This document shows, in pieces, positions 8,513-18,087 of a stretch of DNA of 64,000 nt. Position 1 is the stretch's first letter, and the number at the start of each line of letters is the position of its first letter. The notes below the pieces were generated by a model that worked only from the letters and a program-made list of their open reading frames with translations, had not been told where the DNA came from and did not search any database. A program made the translations under genes and the position numbers. Origin of the DNA: JASEGV01 sp947085405 (lineage in GTDB: Bacteria > Bacteroidota > Ignavibacteria > UBA10030 > BY39); the NCBI GenBank assembly GCA_947085405.1, contig CAMTWO010000035.1, forward strand, positions 1 to 64,000. The letters are read 5' to 3'.

Positions 8513-9430
8513 TTGGCACTGACTCAAAAAAATATACAAGACTACCGGAAGTATTTACAGCCCGAAGTTGTAGCAAAACTTGCCAATATGGAGCTTGTTG
8601 CACGACTTGTGGTGGAAGGATTTATTACGGGATTACATAAAAGTCCGTATCACGGTTTTAGCGTTGAGTTTGCCGAACACCGCCAATATATGCCGGGAGA
8701 TGAACCTAAACATATAGATTGGAAAATTTACGGAAAAACCGACCGTTATTACATTAAACAATTTGAAGAAGAAACCAATTTAAAATCATACATCATTTTA
8801 GATGCGAGCCGTTCGATGGCTTATTCTTCTAACGGTAAGATGAGTAAGTTAGAATACGCTTCATACATCGCAGCTGCACTTTCGCATTTGATGGTTCAGC
8901 AGCGCGATGCTGTTGGACTGACTGTTTATGATGAGAAGATACGAACTTATATGCCGCCGCACGCAACAAAATCGTATCTGAAAGAAATTCTCCGTCAACT
9001 TGAGATAACTGAAGGCAGCAATAAAACCGGAACTGCAGAATCGTTGCACCAGATAGCTGAACGAATTAAACGACGAGGGCTTGTAATTATATTAAGTGAT
9101 CTGTTCGACAAGCCGAAAGAAGTAGCCACCGCACTCAAACATTTCAGGCATAAGAAGAATGAAGTAATTGTAATGCAGGTTCTCGATCCGCTGGAACGCA
9201 GCTTCGCTTTCGGCGGCGATGCGGTGTTCAAAGATATGGAAACAGCAGAAGAAATTATGACACAACCTTACCACCTGCAAAAAGCTTATCAGGAAGAGAT
9301 GAAAAAGTTTTTAGATTCCTATAAAAAAGAATGCAGGGAAAATAACATCGACTATGTATTACTCGATACTTCCACACCGTTTGACATTGCGCTGTTTCAG
9401 TATTTGAGTAAGAGGCAGAGGTTGGGATAG
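8513..9430 (+). CDS. DUF58 domain protein (vWA-like, MoxR-associated type)
   Basis: The 305-aa protein has the DUF58 core G...EF...R.Y.PGD....IDWK (residues 47-72) followed by a von Willebrand A-like fold. Its MIDAS-type motif is LDASRSMAY near residue 95, and IILSDLFD comes later. DUF58 proteins usually work with MoxR AAA ATPases and batA/batB in envelope or complex maturation; none of those is next to it here. There is no ATG near the 5' end, so the start is taken as TTG at 8513, 7 nt after the lipoprotein gene. The 3' end (about the last 35 codons) is duplicated twice downstream in degenerate form, which suggests repeated insertion or recombination at this gene's tail. Confidence 0.85.
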   Translation: MALTQKNIQDYRKYLQPEVVAKLANMELVARLVVEGFITGLHKSPYHGFSVEFAEHRQYMPGDEPKHIDWKIYGKTDRYYIKQFEEETNLKSYIILDASRSMAYSSNGKMSKLEYASYIAAALSHLMVQQRDAVGLTVYDEKIRTYMPPHATKSYLKEILRQLEITEGSNKTGTAESLHQIAERIKRRGLVIILSDLFDKPKEVATALKHFRHKKNEVIVMQVLDPLERSFAFGGDAVFKDMETAEEIMTQPYHLQKAYQEEMKKFLDSYKKECRENNIDYVLLDTSTPFDIALFQYLSKRQRLG

Positions 9431-9456
9431 AAGCTGCATCGCTTAAGACAGGTTTA

Positions 9457-9664
9457 TGACTCCGTCAGGAGTCAAATGTTTGTAGATTTGCAAAAATGTA
9501 ATGAACCCGACCCCAGCGGCCTGCCCACCGTCCCGCTTTGCGTAACTATGGTAGGCGGGGGTCGAATGTTTCATTGGAACATACCACTCCGTTGGAGTGG
9601 AAATACATTATTTGCTTACACAGCTACAGACATACAAGTCGCCTACGGCGACCTACGGACTTGT
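9457..9664. repeat. Cluster of short palindromes behind the DUF58 gene
   Basis: The 343 bp between the DUF58 stop and the first duplicated tail hold several inverted repeats. They are TGACTCC/GGAGTCA (9457-9474), an imperfect longer one with CGACCCC/GGGGTCG ends (9508-9563), CCACTCC-GTT-GGAGTGG (9584-9600), and nested ACAAGTC/GACTTGT around GTCGCC-TAC-GGCGAC (9634-9664). Several share the plan NACTCC-GT-GGAGTN. Open frames across this stretch show no family features. It resembles the short palindromic elements found scattered in Bacteroidetes/Chlorobi-group genomes. Confidence 0.7.
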
Positions 9665-9773
9665 ACCAGAGAGAAAAAGAAAATAAATATCAACTGCTAC
9701 GGAAAGCAAATATCCTACATAATACAATAAGCAACGATATCAGAATAATGGGTGCCGCATTGCGGAAAACATG

Positions 9774-9880
9774 GAAAAGAATGCTGTGAGAATAATATTG
9801 ACTACGTTCTACTCGACACCTCAACTCCGTTTGATACAGCACTGTTTCAGTATTTGAGTAAGCGGCAGAGGATGGGGTGA
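9774..9880 (+). pseudogene. Degenerate second copy of the DUF58 gene 3' end
   Basis: This stretch repeats the last 35 or so codons of the DUF58 gene. Read in the matching frame it encodes ENNIDYVLLDTSTPFD, then TALFQYLSKRQRMG and a stop, almost identical in protein to the real tail (which has IALFQYLSKRQRLG). Nucleotide differences fall mostly at third codon positions, so this copy diverged while it was still coding. It has no start and no upstream domain, hence a tail fragment, not a gene. See the matching finding. Confidence 0.85.
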
Positions 9881-9918
9881 GAAATATCGGGCAGACAATA
9901 TATACAGTAAAAATCAAC

Positions 9919-9954
9919 CACCAAATGGTGTATATTCCACCACTAAATGGTGGA
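9919..9954. repeat. Pair of CCACCA/TGGTGG palindromes
   Basis: Two inverted repeats, CACCA-AA-TGGTG (9919-9930) and TCCACCA-CTAAA-TGGTGGA (9936-9954), sit in the 193 bp between the second and third copies of the DUF58 tail. They share the CCACCA/TGGTGG arms, so they are related to each other but differ from the palindromes in the preceding segment. The remainder (9955-10073) shows nothing recognisable. Confidence 0.65.
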
Positions 9955-10073
9955 TTTTGGCAGTATGTTTTCCTAGTGCGATCAGACTATCTCGACAAGG
10001 ATCGGCTTTCAATTGTTTATTTCACTCACCATTCCTTAACTCAGCCATTCACCCACTCACCGACCGTTCTATC

Positions 10074-10109
10074 CGCCGTTTGATAGTGCGTTGTTTCAAT
10101 ATTTGAGTA
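10074..10109 (+). pseudogene. Third, very short copy of the DUF58 gene 3' end
   Basis: About 36 bases repeat the codons for PFD.ALFQYLS of the DUF58 tail (here PFDSALFQYLS), again with synonymous changes (CTG to TTG, CAG to CAA). The fragment lacks the KRQR..stop end and lies 15 nt before the stop codon of the convergent histidine kinase gene. Confidence 0.75.
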
Positions 10110-10124
10110 TTTATTTAACCTTCC

Positions 10125-13100
10125 CTATTTTTTTACGGGCAATTTTTTTCCATCAACCTGCAGGATATCCTGTATTGTGCATATTAATTTTTCGGCTGTG
10201 TAAGGTTTTGGTAAAAATATATTTACATCGCAGTCGCTAATTTCTTTCAGTTTTTCTTCAGTGAACAAACCGCTCGATACAATAATCTTAATTTTTTTAT
10301 CTTTTTTCCTTAGCTGGCGGATTAATTCGATGCCATTCATAACCGGCATTTCTAAATCTGTTAATATCAGGTCGAATTTTGAATTGTTTCGTGAATAGAT
10401 TGCAATCGCTTCGCCTCCGTTAGCTGCGGTGCTAACTGTATAGCCGTAAGTTTCTAAAACATCCTTTGAAATTTCCCGTATTGCAGCTTCATCGTCCACT
10501 AATAAAATCTTTAAACCATCTACACTGTGCAGTTCTTGTTTAAATTGTTCTTCAGAAATTTGAGTCTCATCGCATATAGCGGGTAAATAAATTTTAAACG
10601 AAGTTCCTTTATTTTGTTCACTGTAAACAGATAAAAAACCGTTATGATTTCTTATGATAGATTCGCAAGTTGCCAAACCAAGTCCGGTTCCTTTTCCAAC
10701 TTCTTTAGTCGTAAAGAAGGGTTCAAAAATTTTGTTCAGGTATTCAGGAGGAATTCCGGTGCCGGTATCGCTAACGGTTATTAAAATATATGGGCCCTCG
10801 TTGGAATGTAAATGTGCTTTAGCGAATTTAGAGTCGGCGAGAAAGTTTTCGAGATTTACTGAAATAGTGCCTCCGTCGGGCATAGCATCGCGTGCATTGA
10901 TTACCAAATTCATGAGCACTTGATGCAATTGAGTTGAATCGCCGTTTATAAACCAAAGATCCTTTTGATGATTGAAAGAAGTTTTTATAGATTTAGGAAA
11001 AGTTTCCCGCACCAATTTTTCGATATCTTGAGTTAAGTCTTGTGGACGTAAAACCACGGTTTCGCTTTGTATTCCACGTGCAAACATTAAAACTTGATTT
11101 ACAACAGCAGCGCCACGTTTAGTGCATGCTTCCAATGTGTTTAATATTATGCCGTCGCTTTCCGACATATTTCTCTTCTTTAAACTTTGTATCGAAGTCA
11201 AAATTGGAGCCAAAACATTATTAAGGTCGTGAGCGATTCCGCTGGCTAAAATACCGATACTTTCTAAACGTTGGGCTCTAAAATATTGAGCTTCAATTGT
11301 TTTCCGTTCGGTAATATCAGTGTTAACGATTAAAATCATATCCTCATCATCTGTTTCCCCTTTTACTAATGTCCATAGAGTTTCTATAAAAAATTTCCCC
11401 CCTGTTTTGTTAATTTGCTCTAATTCTTTTTGATATTTGCCGGTTTTTATTACGGTCTTTATACATTCATCGAATTGTTCATAGTGATGGCTAAATAGCA
11501 GATCAGAAATCTTATTGTTTGCGATATCAGTAGCCGACCAGCCGTAAAGTTTCTCGGCACCCCGACTCCAGAACCCAATCGTTCCGTTAGTGTCGATAAC
11601 AATAAAAGCATTTGATGCGATATTGATTAGTGCTGCCTGTTTTAATATCTGTTCTTCTACTTTTTTCCGCTCGATAGTTTTTGCAATCTGTGAAGAAACA
11701 AATTCCAGCAGTCTTAGTTCGTTACTCCCCCAGCTATCGATTTTATCATAATGCTTGATTACAATTACGCCGGTTGTTTTTTTATTAAGGTTTAGCGGTA
11801 CCCCGATCCAGGCTGAAAAAGGTTCTTCGATGTCGTCAACAATTCCATTTTTATGCATTTCTTCATATTGCGTATAGGTGCAAAACAAAGATTTCGAGCC
11901 ATTGAATACATAATCGGTTAAACTTTTACCATTCATTATTGGAGGGGCAAAATTTTTATTGTCGCTGTTAAAATATTGTATAATATTATTTTTGCTCTTT
12001 TCATCATACAAAACTACATACAGAACAGGAGCTGATATTACTTCTTTTAAAACATTATGAACTTCAAGGAAAAAATCTTTTAATTTTAAATTTATATCGG
12101 ACATTTTTGAAATACGGTAAACAATGTCCTGGATTAAATTCGATTGTTTACGTTCGGCAATGTTTCTTGCCACAGCAACATAGCCTGTTATCCCTTCGTT
12201 AGCATAAACGGGAGTTACTGAGATGTTCATCGGAACATAATTGCCCGCCTTATTTAACATATCTACATCAAAAAAAGCTTCTTTCATTTTACCGTCGAGA
12301 ACGAATTTCATATACATTTCAAAATACTCTTTTTTATCCACGAGGTTTAAAATAGACTTACCCATTAATTCGTTCTCACTAAATCCTAACTGTTGCACAG
12401 TTGCACCCCTGACCAGTTCAATTTTTAATCTATCATCCATTTTAATAATTATATCGTGAATTACACCTAATGCAGATTTTAATGTATCGTAAGTAGTATT
12501 AACAATAATTTTGTATCTAAACACCAGATATACTAAAACTACAAGAGCTATCATTGATGATAAAAAATATAAAGACATATCTTGTTTAAATACTTTTATT
12601 AGAATTGATTCGATGAAGGGACCAGGCAAAATCAACAATAACAATGAAAACCCGATATATAATACTTTTGATTTTAAGCCTTTTTCAGAAAACCCTTTTA
12701 GCAACGAATATAACTGTGCTGTTCCTATTGCGAAAAGGATAGACATCCATGTTAAGAAAAATATATAACCGCTTGGCGTAATCAAACCGGATGAACTGAT
12801 TGGAGAAGAAACTATGCCCAACAAAACGGTTAAATAGCATAAAATTCCGACTGTATAAACGCTGACGATCATACGTTTTGATTGCAGAATATCATATCTG
12901 CGCACGAACAATATGATGAAGTGACAAAAGAAGAAAGGAAACATTGAGTAAAAAAAAGCAATTACCGGAAAAAACATTCGCTGATAATAAAAGGAAGGTA
13001 GTTCGTTATAATAAAAAGCGGTAATCCCTAAGCATATAAGACTCCCCACCAAGAAGGCATAAAACTGGTTCAGAACATTTCCACGCGACTTATAAAGAAC

Positions 13101-13157
13101 AATCGCAGCTATAAAAAAATTAATGATAATGTAAACAACCGACATTGCAATATGCAT
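10125..13157 (-). CDS. Membrane hybrid histidine kinase (7TM-PAS-GAF-PAS-HisKA-HATPase-REC)
   Basis: The 1010-aa sensor kinase starts with about seven transmembrane segments (residues 1-215) like the 7TM sensor module. It continues with a PAS domain (about 220-335), a GAF-like domain (about 350-500) and a second PAS (about 505-620). The kinase core has the H-box GIAHDLNNVLAP (phospho-accepting His), the N-box NLVINARDAMPDGG, the G1 box SDTGTGIP and the G2 box GKGTGLGLA. A receiver domain closes the protein, with the phospho-Asp in ILTDLEMPVMNG. The ATG at 13157 has GGGAG 5 nt upstream. No response regulator gene is adjacent, so it is an orphan whose output probably goes through another phosphorelay protein. 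It is transcribed divergently from uvrA across a 168-bp gap. Confidence 0.93.
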   Translation of the reverse strand: MHIAMSVVYIIINFFIAAIVLYKSRGNVLNQFYAFLVGSLICLGITAFYYNELPSFYYQRMFFPVIAFFYSMFPFFFCHFIILFVRRYDILQSKRMIVSVYTVGILCYLTVLLGIVSSPISSSGLITPSGYIFFLTWMSILFAIGTAQLYSLLKGFSEKGLKSKVLYIGFSLLLLILPGPFIESILIKVFKQDMSLYFLSSMIALVVLVYLVFRYKIIVNTTYDTLKSALGVIHDIIIKMDDRLKIELVRGATVQQLGFSENELMGKSILNLVDKKEYFEMYMKFVLDGKMKEAFFDVDMLNKAGNYVPMNISVTPVYANEGITGYVAVARNIAERKQSNLIQDIVYRISKMSDINLKLKDFFLEVHNVLKEVISAPVLYVVLYDEKSKNNIIQYFNSDNKNFAPPIMNGKSLTDYVFNGSKSLFCTYTQYEEMHKNGIVDDIEEPFSAWIGVPLNLNKKTTGVIVIKHYDKIDSWGSNELRLLEFVSSQIAKTIERKKVEEQILKQAALINIASNAFIVIDTNGTIGFWSRGAEKLYGWSATDIANNKISDLLFSHHYEQFDECIKTVIKTGKYQKELEQINKTGGKFFIETLWTLVKGETDDEDMILIVNTDITERKTIEAQYFRAQRLESIGILASGIAHDLNNVLAPILTSIQSLKKRNMSESDGIILNTLEACTKRGAAVVNQVLMFARGIQSETVVLRPQDLTQDIEKLVRETFPKSIKTSFNHQKDLWFINGDSTQLHQVLMNLVINARDAMPDGGTISVNLENFLADSKFAKAHLHSNEGPYILITVSDTGTGIPPEYLNKIFEPFFTTKEVGKGTGLGLATCESIIRNHNGFLSVYSEQNKGTSFKIYLPAICDETQISEEQFKQELHSVDGLKILLVDDEAAIREISKDVLETYGYTVSTAANGGEAIAIYSRNNSKFDLILTDLEMPVMNGIELIRQLRKKDKKIKIIVSSGLFTEEKLKEISDCDVNIFLPKPYTAEKLICTIQDILQVDGKKLPVKK

Positions 13158-13325
13158 AACTACTCCCGTACGTATGGTTAAATTATTTTAAATAATATTC
13201 TAAAATTCTCTATGATTCAACACGCATAAATATAACAGCAATTTTTCATTAAAGCAATATTTTGCTTTTCCCTACCCCTTTTCATATCTTAAAAAATAAA
13301 AAACCTTCTAAATTTTTATAACATT

Positions 13326-16202
13326 TTGGATAACAATAAACTCACAGTCAAAGGCGCCCGCGTACACAATCTGAAGAATATCGATGTGGAGATGCCGCGC
13401 GATAAACTTATCGTCATAACCGGACTGTCCGGCTCGGGTAAATCGAGCTTGGCTTTTGATACAATTTATGCTGAAGGGCAGCGGCGATACATCGAGAGTC
13501 TATCGGCTTACGCCCGCCAGTTCCTTGGTGTAATGGAACGCCCCGATGTTGATAACATTGATGGATTAAGTCCCGCAATTTCGATTGAACAAAAATCGGT
13601 TTCGCAAAATCCGCGGTCGACTGTCGGAACTGTTACCGAAATTTACGATTATCTCCGCTTGCTTTTTGCGCGCGTCGGCGTTCAGCATTGCAGCCAATGC
13701 GGGCTGAAAGTAGAGAAACAAAATATTGATGCTATCATCGACAGTATAATGAGTTTACCGAAAGATACGCGAGTTCAAATATTGGCACCTGTCGTGCGGG
13801 GAAGGAAAGGACATTATCGTGAATTGTTCGAAGAAATAGTCCATGACGGCTTTCTTCGGGTTCGTATCGACGGCGAAGGGAAAGAAATTTACAAGGGAAT
13901 GCAAGTCTCTCGCTACAAAATTCACAACATCGAAATTGTTATTGACCGGATTGTTCTGCAAAATCAAATACGAAGTCGTGTTGCCGATTCTATCGAGACT
14001 GCATTAAATTTTGGTTCCGGTGTTGTAATTGTAAATACAGAAAAGGGTGATTCGCTTTACAGCATTCACTTTGCCTGCAGCTCGTGTGGTATCAGCTATG
14101 AAGACCCGGCGCCGAATTCATTCTCCTTCAATTCTCCTTATGGGCATTGCACAACCTGTTCAGGACTCGGCGAAAACCGTAAGTTGGACGTTAATCTTAT
14201 TATCCCCGACGAATCGAAAACCATAAACGAGGAAGGTATAGCGGCACTTGGCAAACCACGGCAAACCTGGTTATGGAGCCAGATACGTTCGGTGGCTAAG
14301 AAAAATAAGTTTAATTTCGATACACCGATAAACGAAATTCCTAAAAAGTTTATCAATATTTTACTTAACGGTGCCGGGGATGAAAAATTCGAAATAGAAT
14401 ACACATATAGTAGTGGTAGAAAAGTCGTTTATAAACATCGCTATAACGGAATTTTGCATTCACTTCAGCATTATTATGACGAAACATCATCGAACCATAT
14501 CCGCCAATGGGTCGAAGCATATATGTCGGTTAATCCGTGCAGCGATTGTAACGGTGGACGGCTCCGCAAAGAAAGTCTTGCTATTAAAATCACCGATTTA
14601 CAAACAAACCGGTTAGTAAATATTGCAGATGTTGTTCGGCTCTCAATCAAAGATGCAAAAATTTTTTTCCAAAATCTAAAACTTTCGGAAAGGCAAAGTA
14701 TAATTGCCAATCAGATTTTAAGCGAAATAAATAAGCGGCTTGAATTTTTGTTGAATGTTGGATTAGATTATCTAACACTCGATCGACCGGCTCGTACACT
14801 TTCGGGCGGCGAGGGGCAGCGCATCCGGCTTGCAACACAAATCGGTTCGCAGTTGGTGGGCGTGCTCTACGTTCTTGATGAACCGAGTATCGGTTTACAT
14901 CAACGCGATAATATAAAACTGATTAATTCGCTTAAAAAACTTCGCGATTTGGGAAATACTATAATTGTTGTTGAGCACGATAAAGAAATGATTCAAAGTG
15001 CCGACTTCGTTGTAGATTTGGGTCCCGGTGCTGGTGAACACGGCGGTTATCTTGTAACATCAGGAAAGCCTAAACAACTCAAGCTACGGAATGAAGAACT
15101 AAAAATTTCAGGAAACGGTATTGAACCGATATCCTACACAGCCCACTATCTTGCCAATGAACGTAAAATAGAAATTCCGGAAACCCGCAGACAAGGAAAC
15201 GGTCAGTTTATTACCTTACGCAACTGTCGTGGAAACAATTTGAAAAATATCGATGCAAAGATTCCGCTTGGGAAACTTATTTGTGTAACCGGAGTTAGTG
15301 GTTCGGGTAAATCCACTCTGATAATTGAAACGCTTTATCGCATTCTTTCCAGAAAATTTTATCGCTCGAACGAGGTTCCTCTTCAGTATAAAAAAATTGA
15401 AGGTTTACAAAACATCGATAAAGTTATTGATATAGACCAGAATCCGATTGGACGCACACCACGTTCAAATCCTGCAACTTATACAGGTTTGTTCACACTA
15501 ATTCGCGATTTATTTACGCAACTGCCTGAAGCAAAAATTCGCGGTTACAAAGCGGGAAGGTTTAGTTTCAACGTGAAGGGGGGCAGGTGCGAAGAGTGCG
15601 AGGGCGACGGCGTGCGGAAGATTGAAATGAATTTCTTACCCGATGTTTATGTTCAATGCGAAGTTTGTAAAGGAAAGCGGTATAGTAAAGAAACCCTCGA
15701 AGTTTTATACAAAGGGAAATCGATTGCCGATATTTTAAATATGACGGTAGAGGAAGCTCTCAGTTTCTTCAGTGAAATTCCAAAGATAGTTCGTAAGCTT
15801 CAAACACTTTTTGATGTTGGAATGAGCTACATCAGGCTTGGTCAGCAGGCGACAACGCTTTCGGGGGGCGAGGCGCAGCGTGTTAAATTATCAACTGAAC
15901 TTTCAAAAATCGGAACGGGGAATACACTTTACATATTGGATGAGCCGACAACGGGACTTCATTTCGAAGATATCAGAATGTTGCTTTCGGTCTTGAACAA
16001 ATTGGTTGAAAAAGGAAATACAGTTGTTATCATCGAACATAATTTGGATGTAATAAAATGTGCCGATTGGATAATGGATTTAGGACCGGGCGGCGGTGAT
16101 GAAGGTGGCGAAATAGTAGCAGAAGGAACACCTGAAGAAGTTGTAAAAGTAAAAAGAAGTTACACAGGCAAGTATCTCAAAGATGAATTGTTTGGAATTT
16201 GA
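13326..16202 (+). CDS. uvrA: Excinuclease ABC subunit A
   Basis: The 958-aa DNA damage recognition ATPase of nucleotide excision repair has two ABC modules, each split by insertions. Walker A motifs are GLSGSGKSS near residue 33 and GVSGSGKST near residue 655. ABC signatures are TLSGGEGQRIRLA and TLSGGEAQRVKL. Zinc-finger cysteine pairs are visible in CSQCG, CSSCG..., CTTCSG and CEECEG...CEVCKG. Length is normal (about 940-960 aa). There is no ATG at the 5' end; TTG at 13326, giving MDNNKLTVKGARVHNLKN, fits the family start. The uvrB and uvrC genes are not in the window. Confidence 0.97.
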   Translation: MDNNKLTVKGARVHNLKNIDVEMPRDKLIVITGLSGSGKSSLAFDTIYAEGQRRYIESLSAYARQFLGVMERPDVDNIDGLSPAISIEQKSVSQNPRSTVGTVTEIYDYLRLLFARVGVQHCSQCGLKVEKQNIDAIIDSIMSLPKDTRVQILAPVVRGRKGHYRELFEEIVHDGFLRVRIDGEGKEIYKGMQVSRYKIHNIEIVIDRIVLQNQIRSRVADSIETALNFGSGVVIVNTEKGDSLYSIHFACSSCGISYEDPAPNSFSFNSPYGHCTTCSGLGENRKLDVNLIIPDESKTINEEGIAALGKPRQTWLWSQIRSVAKKNKFNFDTPINEIPKKFINILLNGAGDEKFEIEYTYSSGRKVVYKHRYNGILHSLQHYYDETSSNHIRQWVEAYMSVNPCSDCNGGRLRKESLAIKITDLQTNRLVNIADVVRLSIKDAKIFFQNLKLSERQSIIANQILSEINKRLEFLLNVGLDYLTLDRPARTLSGGEGQRIRLATQIGSQLVGVLYVLDEPSIGLHQRDNIKLINSLKKLRDLGNTIIVVEHDKEMIQSADFVVDLGPGAGEHGGYLVTSGKPKQLKLRNEELKISGNGIEPISYTAHYLANERKIEIPETRRQGNGQFITLRNCRGNNLKNIDAKIPLGKLICVTGVSGSGKSTLIIETLYRILSRKFYRSNEVPLQYKKIEGLQNIDKVIDIDQNPIGRTPRSNPATYTGLFTLIRDLFTQLPEAKIRGYKAGRFSFNVKGGRCEECEGDGVRKIEMNFLPDVYVQCEVCKGKRYSKETLEVLYKGKSIADILNMTVEEALSFFSEIPKIVRKLQTLFDVGMSYIRLGQQATTLSGGEAQRVKLSTELSKIGTGNTLYILDEPTTGLHFEDIRMLLSVLNKLVEKGNTVVIIEHNLDVIKCADWIMDLGPGGGDEGGEIVAEGTPEEVVKVKRSYTGKYLKDELFGI

Positions 16203-16221
16203 GAATTTATAAAATATATTT

Positions 16222-16422
16222 ATGGAAACAAAAACTGAAAATAAAATCAAAATTCTACTGCGTGAAATAAAAAGTCATAAAAATGACATTACTAAGAAGA
16301 AAAAGAAAAATGATAAGAATAATCTAAGTCGATGGATTGAGCTTGGAGCAAAAATTTCTTCAAAGTGGGATACCGTTTCAGCGCAAGAAGAGATCGTTCA
16401 ACAAAGAAAAAATGAACAATGA
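16222..16422 (+). CDS. Small lysine-rich hypothetical protein
   Basis: A 66-codon ORF starts with ATG 19 nt after uvrA on the same strand. The product is highly charged, with a poly-Lys stretch (TKKKKKNDKNN, residues 24-34) and a more ordinary C-terminal half (RWIELGAKISSKWDTVSAQE). I do not recognise a family. The second half has a weak look of small antitoxin-like proteins, but no toxin gene follows. It may be real because of its position and ATG, but codon composition alone cannot prove it. Confidence 0.45.
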   Translation: METKTENKIKILLREIKSHKNDITKKKKKNDKNNLSRWIELGAKISSKWDTVSAQEEIVQQRKNEQ

Positions 16423-16477
16423 AATATTACACGATAGATAATTCAGTAATGTTTTGAAGAAAAAGTAATTATGGTAA

Positions 16478-17287
16478 ATGGATAAGGAACTTTTAAAAAA
16501 ACTTTCTATAAACCCAAAGTTCATACCGAGTATTTACAATTACTGCGACCGCTGGTGCGAACGTTGTCCGTTTACTTCGCGATGTATGAATTATGCTATC
16601 GGGCAAGAGCAATACTGCGATCTGGAAAGTTTAGATGTAAGTAACAAAGAATTCTGGCTGAAACTTTCTGAAACGTTAATAGGGGCACTCGACTTATTAA
16701 AGGATATGCTTGAAGAACGGGGTATCAGTATAGATGAGGCGAACATTGAAACTACGATGAATGAAGAAAAGCAGAATATCCAACTTGCCGCAGACCACGA
16801 GTGTGCACGCGACGCAAAAGCTTACTACGTGATGGTAGAAAAGTGGCTGAAGAATGCTAAAGTTATTTTCGATAAGAAAGCCGATGAACTCGAGTTGGGT
16901 TTGAAACTTGAAATTGTGGAGTTTGATGTTCAACGGACAGCCGAGAGTATCCGGGATGCGGTTGAAGTTATCAGTTGGTATCAACATTTTATTTATGTAA
17001 AAATTCTCAGGGCACTATCCGATAAGATGACGGATTTTGAAGAATTGTTGAAAGACTATCCTAAAGATTCCGATGGCTCGGCAAAGGTAGCTCTGATTGC
17101 AATCGACCGTTCGCTTGCTGCGTGGTTGAAACTATATAATAATTTTCAGGCAAGGGAAGATGAGATTTTAGAGTTCTTGATACATCTTGATCGTCTTCGC
17201 AAAAAGGTGGAAAAAACTTTCCCTGCCGCCAGAGCATTTATCCGCCCCGGTTTTGAGGAATTCGATTTGAATAAAAGTACTTTTTAA
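16478..17287 (+). CDS. Uncharacterised protein with N-terminal cysteine cluster
   Basis: The 269-aa protein is not recognised. Near the N-terminus six cysteines are closely spaced in YCDRWCERCPFTSRC...YC (residues about 22-49), a pattern that could hold a zinc ion or an Fe-S cluster. The rest looks all-helical, with an acidic middle (about 80-110) and several amphipathic helices. No signal peptide or membrane segment is seen, so it should be cytoplasmic. The ATG at 16478 is used because the ATG at 16471 reads into a stop after four codons. It is followed 21 nt later by the TauE/SafE gene and is probably cotranscribed with it. Confidence 0.75.
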   Translation: MDKELLKKLSINPKFIPSIYNYCDRWCERCPFTSRCMNYAIGQEQYCDLESLDVSNKEFWLKLSETLIGALDLLKDMLEERGISIDEANIETTMNEEKQNIQLAADHECARDAKAYYVMVEKWLKNAKVIFDKKADELELGLKLEIVEFDVQRTAESIRDAVEVISWYQHFIYVKILRALSDKMTDFEELLKDYPKDSDGSAKVALIAIDRSLAAWLKLYNNFQAREDEILEFLIHLDRLRKKVEKTFPAARAFIRPGFEEFDLNKSTF

Positions 17288-17308
17288 ATATTAATTCTAC
17301 AGTTTATT

Positions 17309-18082
17309 ATGGAATATATCATCATATCAGTAGCCGCATTTTTAACTTCAGGCTTAACTCTATTTTCCGGCTTCGGTCTTGGTACTTTACTTATGCCGGT
17401 GTTTGCAATATTTTTTCCAATCCATATTGCTGTTGGAATGACGGCGCTTGTTCACTTTGCGAATAATATTTTTAAACTCGCACTCGTCGGGAGGAAAGCC
17501 GATAAATTAACAGTCATCCGTTTTGGACTGCCTGCTATTCTCGCCGCATTTGTAGGAGCGTTCTTTCTGCAATGGCTGTCCGATTTACAGCCGCTTTTTA
17601 GTTATTCGTTTTTTGGAAATAATTTACAAATAATGCCGGTCAAACTTATTATCGCAATCTTGATGTTAATTTTTGCGTTGTTCGAATTGTTGCCGCAATT
17701 TGAAAAATTATCTTTCCCCAAAAAGTATTTACCAATCGGCGGTGTGTTGAGTGGTTTCTTCGGCGGACTTTCGGGTCATCAAGGTGCCCTTCGTAGTGCA
17801 TTTCTAATAAAAACAGGTTTATCAAAAGAAAGCTTCATTGGAACGGGAGTCGTGATAGCCTGCTTGATTGATGTAACCCGCCTCTCAGTTTATTCCGGTC
17901 ATTTTGCGATCACAGGTATCGAAGATAACTTTGTTTTACTCATTATTGCAACTTTGGCAGCGTTTTTAGGGGCTTTTATAGGTAATCGACTGATAAAAAA
18001 AATCACTTTATCCATAGTTAAAATAATTGTAGCGATTATGCTTCTATTAATTGCAATCGGATTAGGAACAGGATTAATTTAG
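17309..18082 (+). CDS. TauE/SafE-family membrane permease
   Basis: The 257-aa inner-membrane protein has about eight hydrophobic segments and the family's internal repeat: an N-terminal half with FGLGTLLMPVFAIFFP and a second half with GFFGGLSGHQGALRSAFLIK. TauE/SafE proteins are thought to export sulfite, sulfoacetate or related anions. The substrate here cannot be told. It ends 6 nt before the -35 box of the aromatic amino acid operon. No terminator is visible in that gap, so some read-through into the attenuator region is possible. Confidence 0.87.
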   Translation: MEYIIISVAAFLTSGLTLFSGFGLGTLLMPVFAIFFPIHIAVGMTALVHFANNIFKLALVGRKADKLTVIRFGLPAILAAFVGAFFLQWLSDLQPLFSYSFFGNNLQIMPVKLIIAILMLIFALFELLPQFEKLSFPKKYLPIGGVLSGFFGGLSGHQGALRSAFLIKTGLSKESFIGTGVVIACLIDVTRLSVYSGHFAITGIEDNFVLLIIATLAAFLGAFIGNRLIKKITLSIVKIIVAIMLLLIAIGLGTGLI

Positions 18083-18087
18083 AAAAC

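Noticed and set aside
9476..9917. Several open frames of 75-84 codons on both strands behind the DUF58 gene
   Set aside because: They run through palindromes and the duplicated gene tail, have no family features or ribosome binding sites, and one lies antisense to the tail copy.
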